Below, in pieces: positions 12,301 through 25,667 of a stretch of 64,000 nt of DNA (the first letter of the stretch is position 1; each line of letters opens with the position of its first letter). A program made the translations under genes and the position numbers. The stretch covers positions 191,001-255,000 of the forward strand of contig JAODUO010000070.1 in assembly GCA_025642075.2 (NCBI GenBank). Reading direction: 5' to 3'. Source of the DNA: Ridgeia piscesae (lineage: Eukaryota; Annelida; Polychaeta; Sabellida; Siboglinidae). The notes beneath the pieces are model-generated. The model was not told where the DNA came from. It worked only from the letters and a program-made list of their open reading frames with translations, and searched no databases.

Positions 12301-15300
12301 GTAGATGTCATGTGGTGTTGGGTGAGTGGAGGGTAGATGCCATGTGGTGTTGGGTGAGTGGAGGGTAGATGTCATGTGGTGTTGGGTGAGTGGAGGGTAG
12401 ATGTCATGTAGTGTTGGGTGAGTGGAGGGTGGATGTCTTGTAGTGTTGGATGAGTGGAGGGTAGATGTCATGTGGTGTTGGGTGAGTGGAGGGTGGATGT
12501 CTTGTAGTGTTGGATGAGTGGAGGGTAGATGTCATGTGGTGTTGGGTGAGTGGAGGGTGGATGTCTTGTAGTGTTGGATGAGTGGAGGGTAGATGTCATG
12601 TGGTGTTGGGTTAGTGGAGGGTAGATGTGTGGTGTTGGGTTAGTGGAGGGTGGATGTCATGTGTTGATTACGAAACATCTAAAGTTTTAAAGATGTATAA
12701 ATGTTGAGCAAATGTGACTATTAGCAACACCAATTTGCTGTTACAGAAATAATTTTGGTCTGTCCTATGATGACCTTAATTGTGAGGTGGTTGTATTACC
12801 AAGTTGTCTGCACTATCAAAGTAACTGTATTAGCACAGTGACTATATTACTGAGGTGACTGTATTAATAAGGTGACTGTATTACCAAAGTGACTCTATTA
12901 CTGAAGTGACTGTATTACCAAGGCGACAGTATTACCAAGAGACTGCATTACCAATGTGACTGTATTACAAAGGTGACTGTATTACCAAGGTGCCTGCATT
13001 ATCAAGGTGACTGTATTACTGACGTGACTGCATTACGAAGGTGACTGTATTACCGATGTGACTGCATTACCAAGGTTACCGTATTACCGAGGAGAGTGTA
13101 TTACCAAGATGAATGCATTACCAAGGTTACTGTATTACTGAGGTGACTGTATTACCAAAGTGACTGTATTACCAAAGTGAATGTATTACCAAAGTGACTA
13201 TTACCAAAGTGACTGTATTACCAAAGTGACTGTATTACCAAAGTGACTATTACCAAAGTGACTGTATTACCAAAGTGAATGTATTACCAAAGTTAATATA
13301 TTACCAAGGTGACTGTATTAGTGAGGTGACTGCATTACCATAGTGAATGTATTATCAAAGTGACTGTATTACCAAGGTGACCGTATTACATAGGTGACTG
13401 TATTACCAAGGTGACTGTAAATCAAGGTTCAACAGTACAGGCTGTACCACCCTGTACTAAACTGAATGTGACTTAAATTCCCTGTGTTACATGAAACGTT
13501 AAAATAGATTGGCCAGTCTATGACAACTTTGGCAACCTTATTTCCACTAGATGGTGCTTCAGCCATCTTAACGCAAAACCAACAACATGCAATAGTTAAC
13601 TGGGTTCGGAAAATAAACTACCTTTTTAGTCCATAGAGGGTAAATTCGAAATATTTCTGCAAAATCCCTAAAAAAACTATTTTTGTGTAATGTCGACATT
13701 TTGAGATCATCCCCAACCAATGCAAATATTATTGTCACAAAATGTCACTTTTAACTGGCTGTTATATGCTAATTAACGTTCACCTTTGCCTGCAACATCT
13801 GTTTTGTAATTTATCTACCGTTTACAACAGCAGAGTCACTCACAATGCAAGCAGAGTTCTTTCATTTTATGGAGATTAGTCTTGTGATTACGATAATTTT
13901 TCATCTTTTGCACAACGAACGTCTTTGAACTAGAGCACTCGAGGAATATTTTGATTTATTCCTGTGTTTTATGTCGACCGTGTTTTACGTTGCCGCTAGA
14001 ATAATGATGATGAATGTTGGAATAAAATGTCTTGTTTCCCGCAGGTAGGCCACGTTGAAATATGGATTCAGGCCACACGTTCAGTTACGTGACATTTTTA
14101 TGAAAGGCCTAGATCCGAAATGAATTATTACTAATTGAATGTCCATATTTGGTGGATATTGCGTTTGTAGTACACACTGTTGAATGATAGTGTCATCTGG
14201 ACTTGTAAGGTTGTTGAATTGTTACATAAATAATTAATTAATAAAAATGCCTACCGGTAATCCTTCAGTTTTTTTGTACCTTTGAGATTGGATTTTCAGA
14301 GGATCTTTGTGCAATAACAAACATATGTAGATTGACCATGTACATGTAATTTATTTTACTAATTTTAATACTGAGCAAAAATATACAGTTTAAGGGTATT
14401 TCCACATTTAAAAAATAATAGAAATAAAAATGTTAAACAGTGTTAATGAATATGTTCCACAATTATTGAAGAGTTTATTGTAAATTTATTTTGTATGCCT
14501 TATTATAAGTAATTAGACATTAGCATTAAGTAGTAAGTGAACGAAAATGTCAAAAGATAAAGAAAGCAGAAACAGGCCCAATATAAAGTAATTGGTCTAG
14601 TAAAAGGGTAAACAAGAAGATTCTCAGTTGAGGCAGTTGAAAATGGAAATATGCCAAAATATGATGGACTTCCAGAAAGGAATATACAACAAAGGAAATA
14701 AAAGATGTAGAAACCAACAGCACCAGGAATAGGTTATAACTCGACACACCAGGACCAAGGTGAAGAGGAACAACCATGGATTACATTTTTACCTCCATCA
14801 CTGGAGATGTTTATTTCACTCTAAACATTGCTGAAGTTACGTTTGCTCTTCATCTTTCACCTTGACCTTACCTTGACCTTGTCTGTTTCAGGGAGCTGAG
14901 CAGGTGACACACCTATGTCGTCTGCTTCACGGACACTCAGGGAAGATGTCAAACAACGAGGTGGCGCCACCGTGCAAGCCGCTCAGTGACTCACAACGAA
15001 TACGCAAAGTAATCCGCGAGTTGATAGAGACGGAGAGACATTACGTGAAGGTACGGCTGCAGATTGTTGTTGCGTCTCACTCAACTGTCTCTCTCTGGTA
15101 CGGAGGCAGAAGCATAGCAAGACACCTGTTGTTATTGAAATAGGTTTTTCGAAAATTCACTACGTTTTTCTTTTTTAAATATTGGATATTTTGGCTTTGG
15201 TTAACTGTTTTTTCCACATGCCATAATCTTGCATTGGACCATTGTATGGGTTTTTAGTCCTTTGGTCCAAAGGTCCATTACGTCTGCCATGCACCATTAG

Positions 15301-18300
15301 CTCTCAGATCTCAGAAACCGTTGAAGATCTGTTTTTCAAATTATGCATACATATTTCTAAGGGTACTATGACTATGCACAAGAAATGTAAATTTGATTGA
15401 CGCATTTTAAAGCCTCCTCTGGTTCTTTATGGCCTAAAAACAGGTACAGTTTAAATTTTCCTGTTTTATTTAAAAACGTTTTTGAAGCTTTTCCTCTAAT
15501 TTTGCATAGATGTTTCTGAGGGTATTTTCATTGTACACAAGAAATTTGTAGTTCACTAGTCTTTTGCGAGGGCATCTTAAGGCCTCCCCAAATGTAAATG
15601 TTAAAATGTTGCCTGTTTCTGCAGGTCTGTTAGTAGCTCTGCGGACACAGTAGCGGTGTGGTGATCATGTCTAGGTGTGACTCTGTGTCACTAATCATTC
15701 TGGTATGGGCTGTGTCAAAGCCCAGTAGAGTGTATAGGGGCAGACTGCTTAATTGCTTGTCCCTGGCCTTGGTAGGGGCTGTATCAGTAACCCAGGAGAT
15801 CCCTGTTAAACTGGACAGTTGCTGCCTGTATGTTTTAAGCTGTATCATCACTTAAACTACCAATTTTATATGCAAGTTGTGTTTATTTTGTTGTTTGTTT
15901 AAGTATCTTTAAAATCATGTGACTTTGGTGTCTACAAGTTGTGTTTATGTTGATGTTTGTTTAAGTATCTTTAAAATCATGTGACTTCTGGTTAAAGATA
16001 TATTGTCACCTGTAATTGACAATATACAGTTGACAAAGATAGAAATTAATATTCTAGACAACTATACAGTGATAATTAATTTGATATTGTCTGCTGCATT
16101 CACACAATATGGCTGTGTTTCTGGTCATCTCATATGAATAACCAGAGAAAATGCCAATTATGTGATTACAGTGAAGAGATTATGCAGTGACTGTGATTCA
16201 CCAAAACACATTTTATTTATAATTACCAACTTAGTATAGTCCGGAGGACTTCAGGGCCACTTGGTCCATTTTCTCTAAATGACAAGGTAAAAACAATGTT
16301 TGTGTTGTCACCATAGACCTGGTACAATGTGTGGGAACGAGAACAGTTTGAAGTTTGAGTATTTTGCAAGCAAGTGCAGTTTGAGGTTTTTGTCTCATTG
16401 GATGATCTAAACAATTTCAATGCATAATCTTAACTGTCTCATTGAATGAACTCTGTGTCTCACTGAATGAGCTCAACTGGATCATTGTGTGAATGAACTG
16501 ACTCATTACATGATCTCTTATGTCTTATTGCATGACCTCAACCATCTCATTGCATAATCCCCAATGAATGTCTCATTGCATGATCTCAACCGTTTCATTG
16601 AGTGATCTCAAATGAATGTCTCATTGCATGATCTCAACTGTCTCATTGCATGATCTCAACTGTCTCATTGCATGATCTCAACTGTCTCATTGCATGATCT
16701 CAACTGTCTCATTGCATGATCTCAACTGTCTCATTGCATGGTCTCAGCTATTTAATTGCAGGATCTCTACTGTCTCATTGAATGAACTCAACTGTCTCAT
16801 TGCATAATCTCTGCTGTCTCATTACATGATCTCAATAGTCTCATTGCTTCATTGCACAATCTCAACTATCTCATTGCACAATCTCGGCTCTCACATCTCA
16901 CGATATCAACTGTCTCATTGCATGATCTCAATTGTCTCATTACATGATTTCAACTGTCATTGTTTCATCTCATGCGACTCATTTAAGACCATAAATGTCT
17001 CATTGCAAGATCCTCAGTGTAGGACCATAAATGTCTCATTGTAAAACTCTCAGTGTAGGACTGTAAATAAATAAAATCCACTGTGCATGATCTCAGCGGT
17101 CTCATTGCGTGATCTCCAGTATCTCATTACAGTGGCAATGTCTCATTGCAGGACCTCAACTGCCTCATAGAGCGGTACCTGGAGCCCCTGAAAGAGGAGA
17201 CCTTCCTGACCGGTGATGACATTCAGCAGCTGTTTGGCAACATCCGTGAGATCGTTCAGTTCCAGCGACTCTTTATGCAGAGTCTTGAAGACGCTGTCTT
17301 AATTGAGCCAGACTTCAACATTCTGGATAACCCAAAACAGTTCAGGGTAAGTTATTTTATTGTGATGATTTAGCAAGATTGTTTCACCGAACAAAAAACT
17401 AGAGACCAGCTCGCTTCCTTAGCCTTTCGTGTTATATCGTTGTACTCTTCCGAGGCATTTATATATTTTTAAACATATTCATGTGTATTGACAACATTCA
17501 CACAATCAGCAGCTGTTATGTTCCGATTATGCAATCCTTAGTCCTCGATGAGAATAAATTCTTTCTGACGTTAAATCATCACTGTTTAATCTCTAACATA
17601 GCTTTGTCATCTGTAGACAGCAACAATTAAACTTGCTTTGGTGCAGGTATCAAAACTTGTAACGTTTTTGACCCATCTACAGTAGGTCCCGTTCACACAT
17701 CAGTGTCATGTGACACAACTTTGTATCTGGTGGAAGTCCATAGGATTTTTGCTGTCTAATTTAATTTTGGAGCCATGGACAATACTTCCTATTTGTCATG
17801 TGTAGTTTGTATGTTTTTCTTAACTATTTCATAGTCAGTCTGTTTTTGGAAGAAGCATATTGCGTATTGCATATATTAGCCATCTTTATATTTCTGACAC
17901 TACGTTTCTGTGGTTTTATTCCCTAAATATAGGATGCTGATTTGAGGGTATGTATCATATAAACGTCTCAGCATGCAAGCACATAATAGATGAGGGGTAG
18001 TCTTGTTTGGTGTTTTGTATTGTTTCGAATCCCTGTCCGAGTCCATCAATATATCATGTCGAACTTAAGGTTTTGAGTGATCTGAAAAGGCTTCGAAAAC
18101 CTCATCGAAACCAGTCAATAAATGGTGTAGAACTTAATATTTTGAGTGATAAAAATTGCTTTCAAGACCAGTCCAAACATGGTGTAGAACTTAACATTAT
18201 AGTGATAACAAATGGCTTACAAAACCAAATTCAAACCCACCAATGCATGATGCAAAACTTAAAGGGAGGGTGCCAGCTCCTTGGCCCAGAACTTAAAGGG

Positions 18301-21300
18301 AGGGTGCCAGCTCCTTGGCCCAGAACTTAAAGGGAGGGTGCCAGCTCCTGGGCCCAGAACTTAAAGGGAGGGTGCCAGCTCCTTGGCCCAGAACTTAAAG
18401 GGAGGGTGCCAGCTCCTTGGCCCAGAACTTAAAGGGAGGGTGCCAGCTCCTTGGCCCAGAACTTAAAGGGAAGGTGCCAGCTCCTTGGCCCAGAACTTAA
18501 AGGGAGGGTGCCAGCTCCTCGGCCCAGAACTTAAAGGGAGGGTGCCAGCTCCTTGGCACAGAACTTAAAGGGAGGGTGCCAGCTCCTCGGCCCAGAACTT
18601 AAAGGGAGGGTGCCAGCTCCTTGGCCCAGAACTTAAAGGGAAGGTGCCAGCTCCTTGGCCCAGAACTTAAAGGGAGGGTGCCAGCTCCTTGGCCCAGAAC
18701 TTAAAGGGAGGGTGCCAGCTCCTTGGCCCAGAACTTAAAGGGAGGGTGCCAGCTCCTCGGCCCAGAACTTAAAGGGAGGGTGCCAGCTCCTTGGCCCAGA
18801 ACTTAAAGGGAAGGTGCCAGCTCCTTGGCCCAGAACTTAAAGGGAGGGTGCCAGCTCCTTGGCCCAGAACTTAAAGGGAAGGTGCCAGCTCCTTGGCCCA
18901 GTACTTAAAGGGAGGGTGCCAACTCCTCTGCCCAGAACTTAAAGGGAGGGTGCCAGCTCCTTGGCCCAGAACTTAAAGGGAGGGTGCCAACTCCTCTGCC
19001 CAGAACTTAAAGGGAGGGTGCCAGCTCCTTGGCCCAGAACTTAAAGGGAAGGTGCCAGCTCCTTGGCCCAGAACTTAAAGGGAGGGTGCCAGCTCCTCTG
19101 CCCAGAACTTAAAGGGAGGGTGCCAGCTCCTTGGCCCAGAACTTAAAGGGAGGGTGCCAGCTCCTTGGCCCAGAACTTAAAGGGAAGGTGCCAGCTCCTT
19201 GGCCCAGAACTTAAAGGGAGGGTGCCAGCTCCTTGGCCCAGAACTTAAAGGGAGGGTGCCAACTCCTCTGCCCAGAACTTAAAGGGAGGGTGCCAGCTCC
19301 TCTGCCCAGAACTTAAAGGGAGGGTGCCAGCTCCTGCCCAGAACTTAAAGGGAGGGTGCCAGCTCCTTGGCCCAGAACTTAAAGGGAGGGTGCCAGCTCC
19401 TTGGCCCAGAACTTAAAGGGAGGGTGCCAGCTCCTTGGCCCAGAACTTAAAGGGAGGGTGCCAACTCCTCTGCCCAGAACTTAAAGGGAGGGTGCCAGCT
19501 CCTCTGCCCAGAACTTAAAGGGAGGGTGCCAGCTCCTGAGCCCAGAACTTAAAGGGAGGGTGCCAGCTCCTTGGCCCAGAACTTAAAGGGAGGGTGCCAG
19601 CTCCTTGGCCCAGAACTTAAAGGGAGGGTGCCAGCTCCTTGGCCCAGAACTTAAAGGGAGGGTGCCAGCTCCTCTGCCCAGAACTTAAAGGGAGGGTGCC
19701 AGCTCCTGAGCCCAGAACTTAAAGGGAGGGTGCCAGCTCCTCGGCCCAGAACTTAAAGGGAGGGTGCCAGCTCCTCTGCCCAGAACTTAAAGGGAGGGTG
19801 CCAGCTCCTCTGCCCAGAACTTAAAGGGAGGGTGCCAACTCCTCTGCCCAGAACTTAAAGGGAGGGTGCCAGCTCCTTTGCCCAGAACTTAAAGGGAAGG
19901 TGCCAGCTCCTTTGCCCAGAACTTAAAGGGAGGGTGCCAGCTCCTTGGCCCAGAACTTAAAGGGAGGGTGCCAGCTCCTTTGTCCAGAACTTAAAGGGAG
20001 GGTGCCAGCTCCTTTGCCCAGAACTTAAAAGGAGGGTGCCAGCTCCTTTGCCCAGAACTTAAAGGGAGGGTACCAGCTCCTCTGCCCAGAACTTAAAGGG
20101 AGGGTGCCAACTCCTCTGCCCAGAACTTAAAGGGAGGGTGCCAGCTCCTGGGCCCAAAACTTAAAGGGAGGGTCCAGCCCGCTGCTTTCCCAGCTTAAAG
20201 GGAGGGTCCAGCTCCTTGGGCCCCGAACTTAAAGGGAGGTGCCAACTCCTTCCCAAAATTAAAGGGAGGGTGCCAGCTCCTTGCCCAGAACTTAAAGGGG
20301 GGTGCCAGCTCCTGGCCAGAACTTAAAAGGGGGGGTAGCTCCTTAGAACTTAAAGGGGGGGTGCCAGCTCCGGGCCCCGAACTTAAAAGGGGGGTCCAGC
20401 TCCTTGGGCCCCAAAATTAAAGGGAGGGTGCCAGCTCCTTGCCCAGAACTTAAAGGGAGGGGGCCAGCTCTCTGGCCCAGAACTTAAAGGGAGGGTGCCA
20501 GCTCCTGCCCAGAACTTAAAGGGAGGGTGCCAGCTCCTTGCCCAGAACTTAAAGGGAGGGTGCCAGCTCCTTGGCCCAGAACTTAAAGGGAGGGTGCCAG
20601 CTCCTCTGGCCCAGAACTTAAAGGGAGGGTGCCAGCTCCTCTGCCCAGAACTTAAAGGGAGGGTGCCAGCTCCTTGCCCAGAACTTAAAGGGAGGGTGCC
20701 AGCTCCTTTGCCCAGAACTTAAAGGGAGGTCCAGCTCCTTGCCCAGAACTTAAAGGGAGGGTGCCAGCTCCTTGCCCAGAACTTAAAGGGAGGGTGCCAG
20801 CTCCTTTGCCCAGAACTTAAAGGGAGGGTGCCAGCTCCTTTGCCCAGAACTTAAAGGGAGGGTGCCAGCTCCTTTGCCCAGAACTTAAAGGGAGGGTGCC
20901 AGCTCCTTTGCCCAGAACTTAAAGGGAGGGTGCCAGCCCCTTTGGGCCCAGAACTTAAAGGGAGGGTGCCAGCTCCTTTGCCAGAACTTAAAGGGAGGGT
21001 GCCAGCTCCTTTGCCCAGAACTTAAAGGAGGGTGCCAGCTCCTTTGCCCAGAACTTAAAGGGAGGGTGCCAGCTCCTCTGCCCAGAACTTAAAGGGAGGG
21101 TGCCAGCTCCTTGGCCCAGAACTTAAAGGGAGGGTGCCAGCTCCTTGGCCCAGAACTTAAAAGGAGGGTGCCAGCTCCTTTGCCCAGAACTTAAAGGGAG
21201 GGTACCAGCTCCTCTGCCCATAACTTAAAGGGAGGGTGCCAGCTCCTGGGCCCAGAACTTAAAGGGAGGGTGCCAGCTCCTCTGCCCAGAACTTAAAGGG

Positions 21301-24300
21301 AGGGTGCCAACTCCTCTGCCCAGAACTTAAAGGGAGGGTGCCAACTCCTCTGCCCAGAACTTAAAGGGAGGGTGCAGCTCCTCTGCCCAGAACTTAAAGG
21401 GAGGGTGCCAGCTCCTTTGCCCAGAACTTAAAGGGAGGGTACCAGCTCCTCGGCCCAGAATTGGCTGAGCAGTAATTTGTGATGGGAGTCTGCTGTGTAG
21501 AATGTGGGAAAATCAAACACCAAAGGCTATTGCGGTTAACTTGCTCTCCTCTGCATTATTGCCAGTCAATCTTGTTTTGAAACTGGATGTTTTCTGTATG
21601 ATTTAAACATGTTGCAGGCAGAATCTTTCAAATTGCAAACATTGTTCCGAGCTTAATAAAGTAACTAAGCATAAATTGGCAGGCAGTAAACCTTCAACAT
21701 GCATGTTGTAGTCATAATAATGTAATATTAAATAAAAAATAAAACTTAGGAGCTGGCCCCCTTGCTTTTGAGTGATGTAAAATGCCACCAAAACCACATC
21801 CAATAGCTACTGGGTTCACCTAACATGAAATCATCACCGCCCAGTTCTTATATACACAACAACATTGACATGCATTAGTACTTGTTCCACTTAATAGGTG
21901 GCACCACCTTAATTATTTTCCATTTCTGATAGGTGATGAAAACTGAACCCACGAATACATGAAGTATTTCTAAATGTGTTTTTGGAGTTTGTGAATATCT
22001 GCGAATGCGTCTAATGCAGTGTGAAGATATATTACCTCCCACGATGTAACAGTCATACATGTTCACATCATTTGTATTTTATTTAATACAAGTTGGTGAA
22101 TAGTGCATGCTGGTGTATTATTGTGTGTGTTTGTATAACAGTCGTGCACGGTAAATAGTTTTTGCATGTGGGTTGGGTGTTGATATGTGTGTGGGTGTAT
22201 ATGTTGTGTGTGTAGGTGTGTATGTATGTGTGGGTGTGTGTGTGTATATGTCATGTGTGTAGGTGTGTATGTATGTGTGTGTGTTTGTGGGTGTATATGT
22301 CATGTGTGTAGGTGTGTATGTATGTGTGCCTGTTGTGTGGGTGTATATGTCATGTGTGTAGGTGTGTATGTATGTGTGGGTGTGTGTGTGAGTGTATATG
22401 TCATGTGTGTAGGTGTGTATGTATGTGTGGGTGTGTGTGTGTGAGTGTATATGTCATGTGTGTAGGTGTGTATGTATGTGTGGGTGTGGGTGTGAGTGTA
22501 TATGTCATATGTGGAGGTGTGTATGTATGTGTGGGTGTGTGTGTGTGAATGTATATGTCATGTGTGTAGGTGTGTATGTATGTGTGCCTGTGTGTGGGTG
22601 TTGTCGTGACGGTAAATAGTTTTTGCATGTGGTGGTGTGTATGTTGTGTGGGTGTGTGTGTGTGGTGTATATGTCATGTGTGTAGGTGTGTATGTATGTG
22701 TGGGTGTGTGTGAGTGTATATGTCATTGTGTAGGTGTGTATGTATGTGTGGGTGTGTGTGTGAGTGTATATGTCATGTGTGTAGGTGTGTATGTATGTGT
22801 GGGTGTGTGTGTGAGTGTATATGTCATGTGTGTAGGTGTGTATGTATGTGTGGGTGTGTGTGTGTGAGTGTATATGTCATATGTGGAGGTGTGTATGTAT
22901 GTGTGGGTGTGTGTGTGAATATATGTCACGTGTATATGTGTGTATGTATGTGTGGGTGTGTGTTGGTGTATACATGCATGTGTGTATGCATGCATGTCAA
23001 ATCCATTTCTCCTATTATGGCAGATAAAATGTAACACCTTTGAAACTAAATTTAAACACATCCTTTCAGTCTGCAGGTAAGTACAATACTACATGTGATG
23101 CAGTTGAGTTAAAATATTCCAAAGACCTTCATTAAATGACATTGAGTTTGTTTGTTTCTTTGGTCCATGCCTTGGTTTACAAACACTTCAATTAACACTG
23201 TTGTTTTTGTGACTTAATTCATAAATAATACAGTAACTATGCTTACCTTGTTACATTAAAATAAATTTTGTAACAATTTTGTTACAATTTTGTTACAATG
23301 AAATACATTTTGTCTTGGTTGAATTAGAAATATGTTGTGATGTTGTATGAATATAATCTTAATGTAATTTGTTATTGATATTTTTTATTAATATTTTTAT
23401 CATTATTATGTTCTGTACATCAAATTAATTTTATAATCTTAAATGTTCTTAATTTATACATATGACTGGGACTGTCATATTAGGTCATGTTTAGATGGAT
23501 AACGAGGCCTCTTCATTTTCTTATTTTAGCTCGCTTCTCTCATTGTACATTCATTTTGCAGAACTGCAAATGATCAGATATTGTTTAAATTTTGAATGCA
23601 TAATCCGATCAAGCAAATTATCTTTGCCAATCGAGTCCAGCAATTAGTTTTTAGATTACCACAAGTAGCTAGCAGATTAAGTTCTTGCATTTAAGTAAAG
23701 TATTACATTAAACAAAATTGCTTGTTGATTAATACAATGTTATATTATAGTTTTGGATGACATATTTTCATGGTTCTAGTCATGTCAGTCAGTGTGTTGA
23801 CATACATTATGGGTCATTTGGTCATCAGTGGTGACCGTCACTAAAGTGCAAGTTTCACCTTTATGTGCATTAAACTCTGTACACTCGAGACTGTTTCATT
23901 AATGTTTCTGTGAACTCATAAGGCTGATTTTGGTCATTAAAAGCAATTTAAAACTACATATTTAAAACTTGCAGCTTAGAATGTTTATTTTTCCAGCATA
24001 ACAATAAAATAAATGTGATACATCAAAATAATTGTGCCAGAGAAAATGTGCATTGTGACAATTTCATTGGTGTGTCACAGAAATTGTTTAATTTTGAAAA
24101 ATCTCCAAAATGTGACAATGGATTTTGTTTAATGATGGATTTTTATGAGCTCATTGACGCAATGAAATTATACCCAGATACCAGTTTTTTTTCTTCCAAA
24201 AATACACCAGGGAATTCTATACATCTCTATGCCGACCAGCTGTGCCACATCAGATGTACTCATCAGTTGCCACCATCAAACTCTGGGCAGTAGGTAGTGG

Positions 24301-25205
24301 ATGCCTTCTGTAGTGTCTAGTAGCACCCCAAGATTCTCTACAAATAGCACAATTTTATTGCATAAAAAATGAACTCCCTACACCATGGAAGATTTAAGTT
24401 ACCAACTGCAGAATAGTAAACTATTACATTTCATGAGTCACTGTCTCATACGACTGTTTTGTCTTTACAGAGGGTGCTCTTCTGTCTTGGAGGTTCGTTC
24501 CTGCATTATGCTAATCACTTCAAACTGTATAGTTCCTTCTGCGCCAGCCATTCCAAGGCTCAAAAAGTGCTCAATCCAGGTGAGTGAATATGCAATCAAA
24601 TGTTCACATCCATCAGTCAGTTTCACTATCGCCATAATGGATGGTGCCAGAATTAGATATCATACAACTAAATTGACTAAAGTCAGTATGTGTGTGTGAC
24701 CACTGATCACTGACCACTGACCACTGACCACTGACCACTGACCACTGACCACTGACCACTGACCACGCCTTGGTGCTGGTCCTCACAAGCCAGACTGTTT
24801 GCCTTGCAAACTAACCCTTGCAAATCCCCTACCAGAAATGCCTGATTTAGTCGAGTTGAGGTAGTTTATTGATGTTGCCAGTCATGACACTTCACCCATG
24901 AGAACAGCCAGCACTAATACCCAGTATTACACACCCCAATTTGATGACAAATATACAATTTCTGGGAATTCCAGTATAATCACATGAGCAGCTGAGCATT
25001 TGGGTATTTGAATATTGGTTTCTACACCCCAAACATTGCATGTAACACGGGCAGTGTCTGGCTGTCACATGATGTCACATGACCGGAGGCCGACCACACT
25101 TCTCATGGGCAATTTCATTGGCTGATATTACAAGAGGAGTTTTTGAAAAGGATGTGCCAGGGTAGAGAAGACCTGGTACTGAAAGTAATCAGCTGCAGTA
25201 ACCTG

Positions 25206-25268
<63 letters not shown>

Positions 25269-25278
25269 ATAAATATAA

Positions 25279-25316
<38 letters not shown>

Positions 25317-25384
25317 TTATATATATATATAACTATATATATATATATATATAAATATGTTATATTTATATATATATATATATA

Positions 25385-25429
<45 letters not shown>

Positions 25430-25436
25430 ATATATA

Positions 25437-25496
<60 letters not shown>

Positions 25497-25566
25497 TAAA
25501 TATTTATATATATATACCAGTATATATATATATATATATAAATATATTTATATATATATATATACC

Positions 25567-25603
<37 letters not shown>

Positions 25604-25636
25604 AATATAAATATTTATATATATATATATATAAAA

Positions 25637-25667
<31 letters not shown>

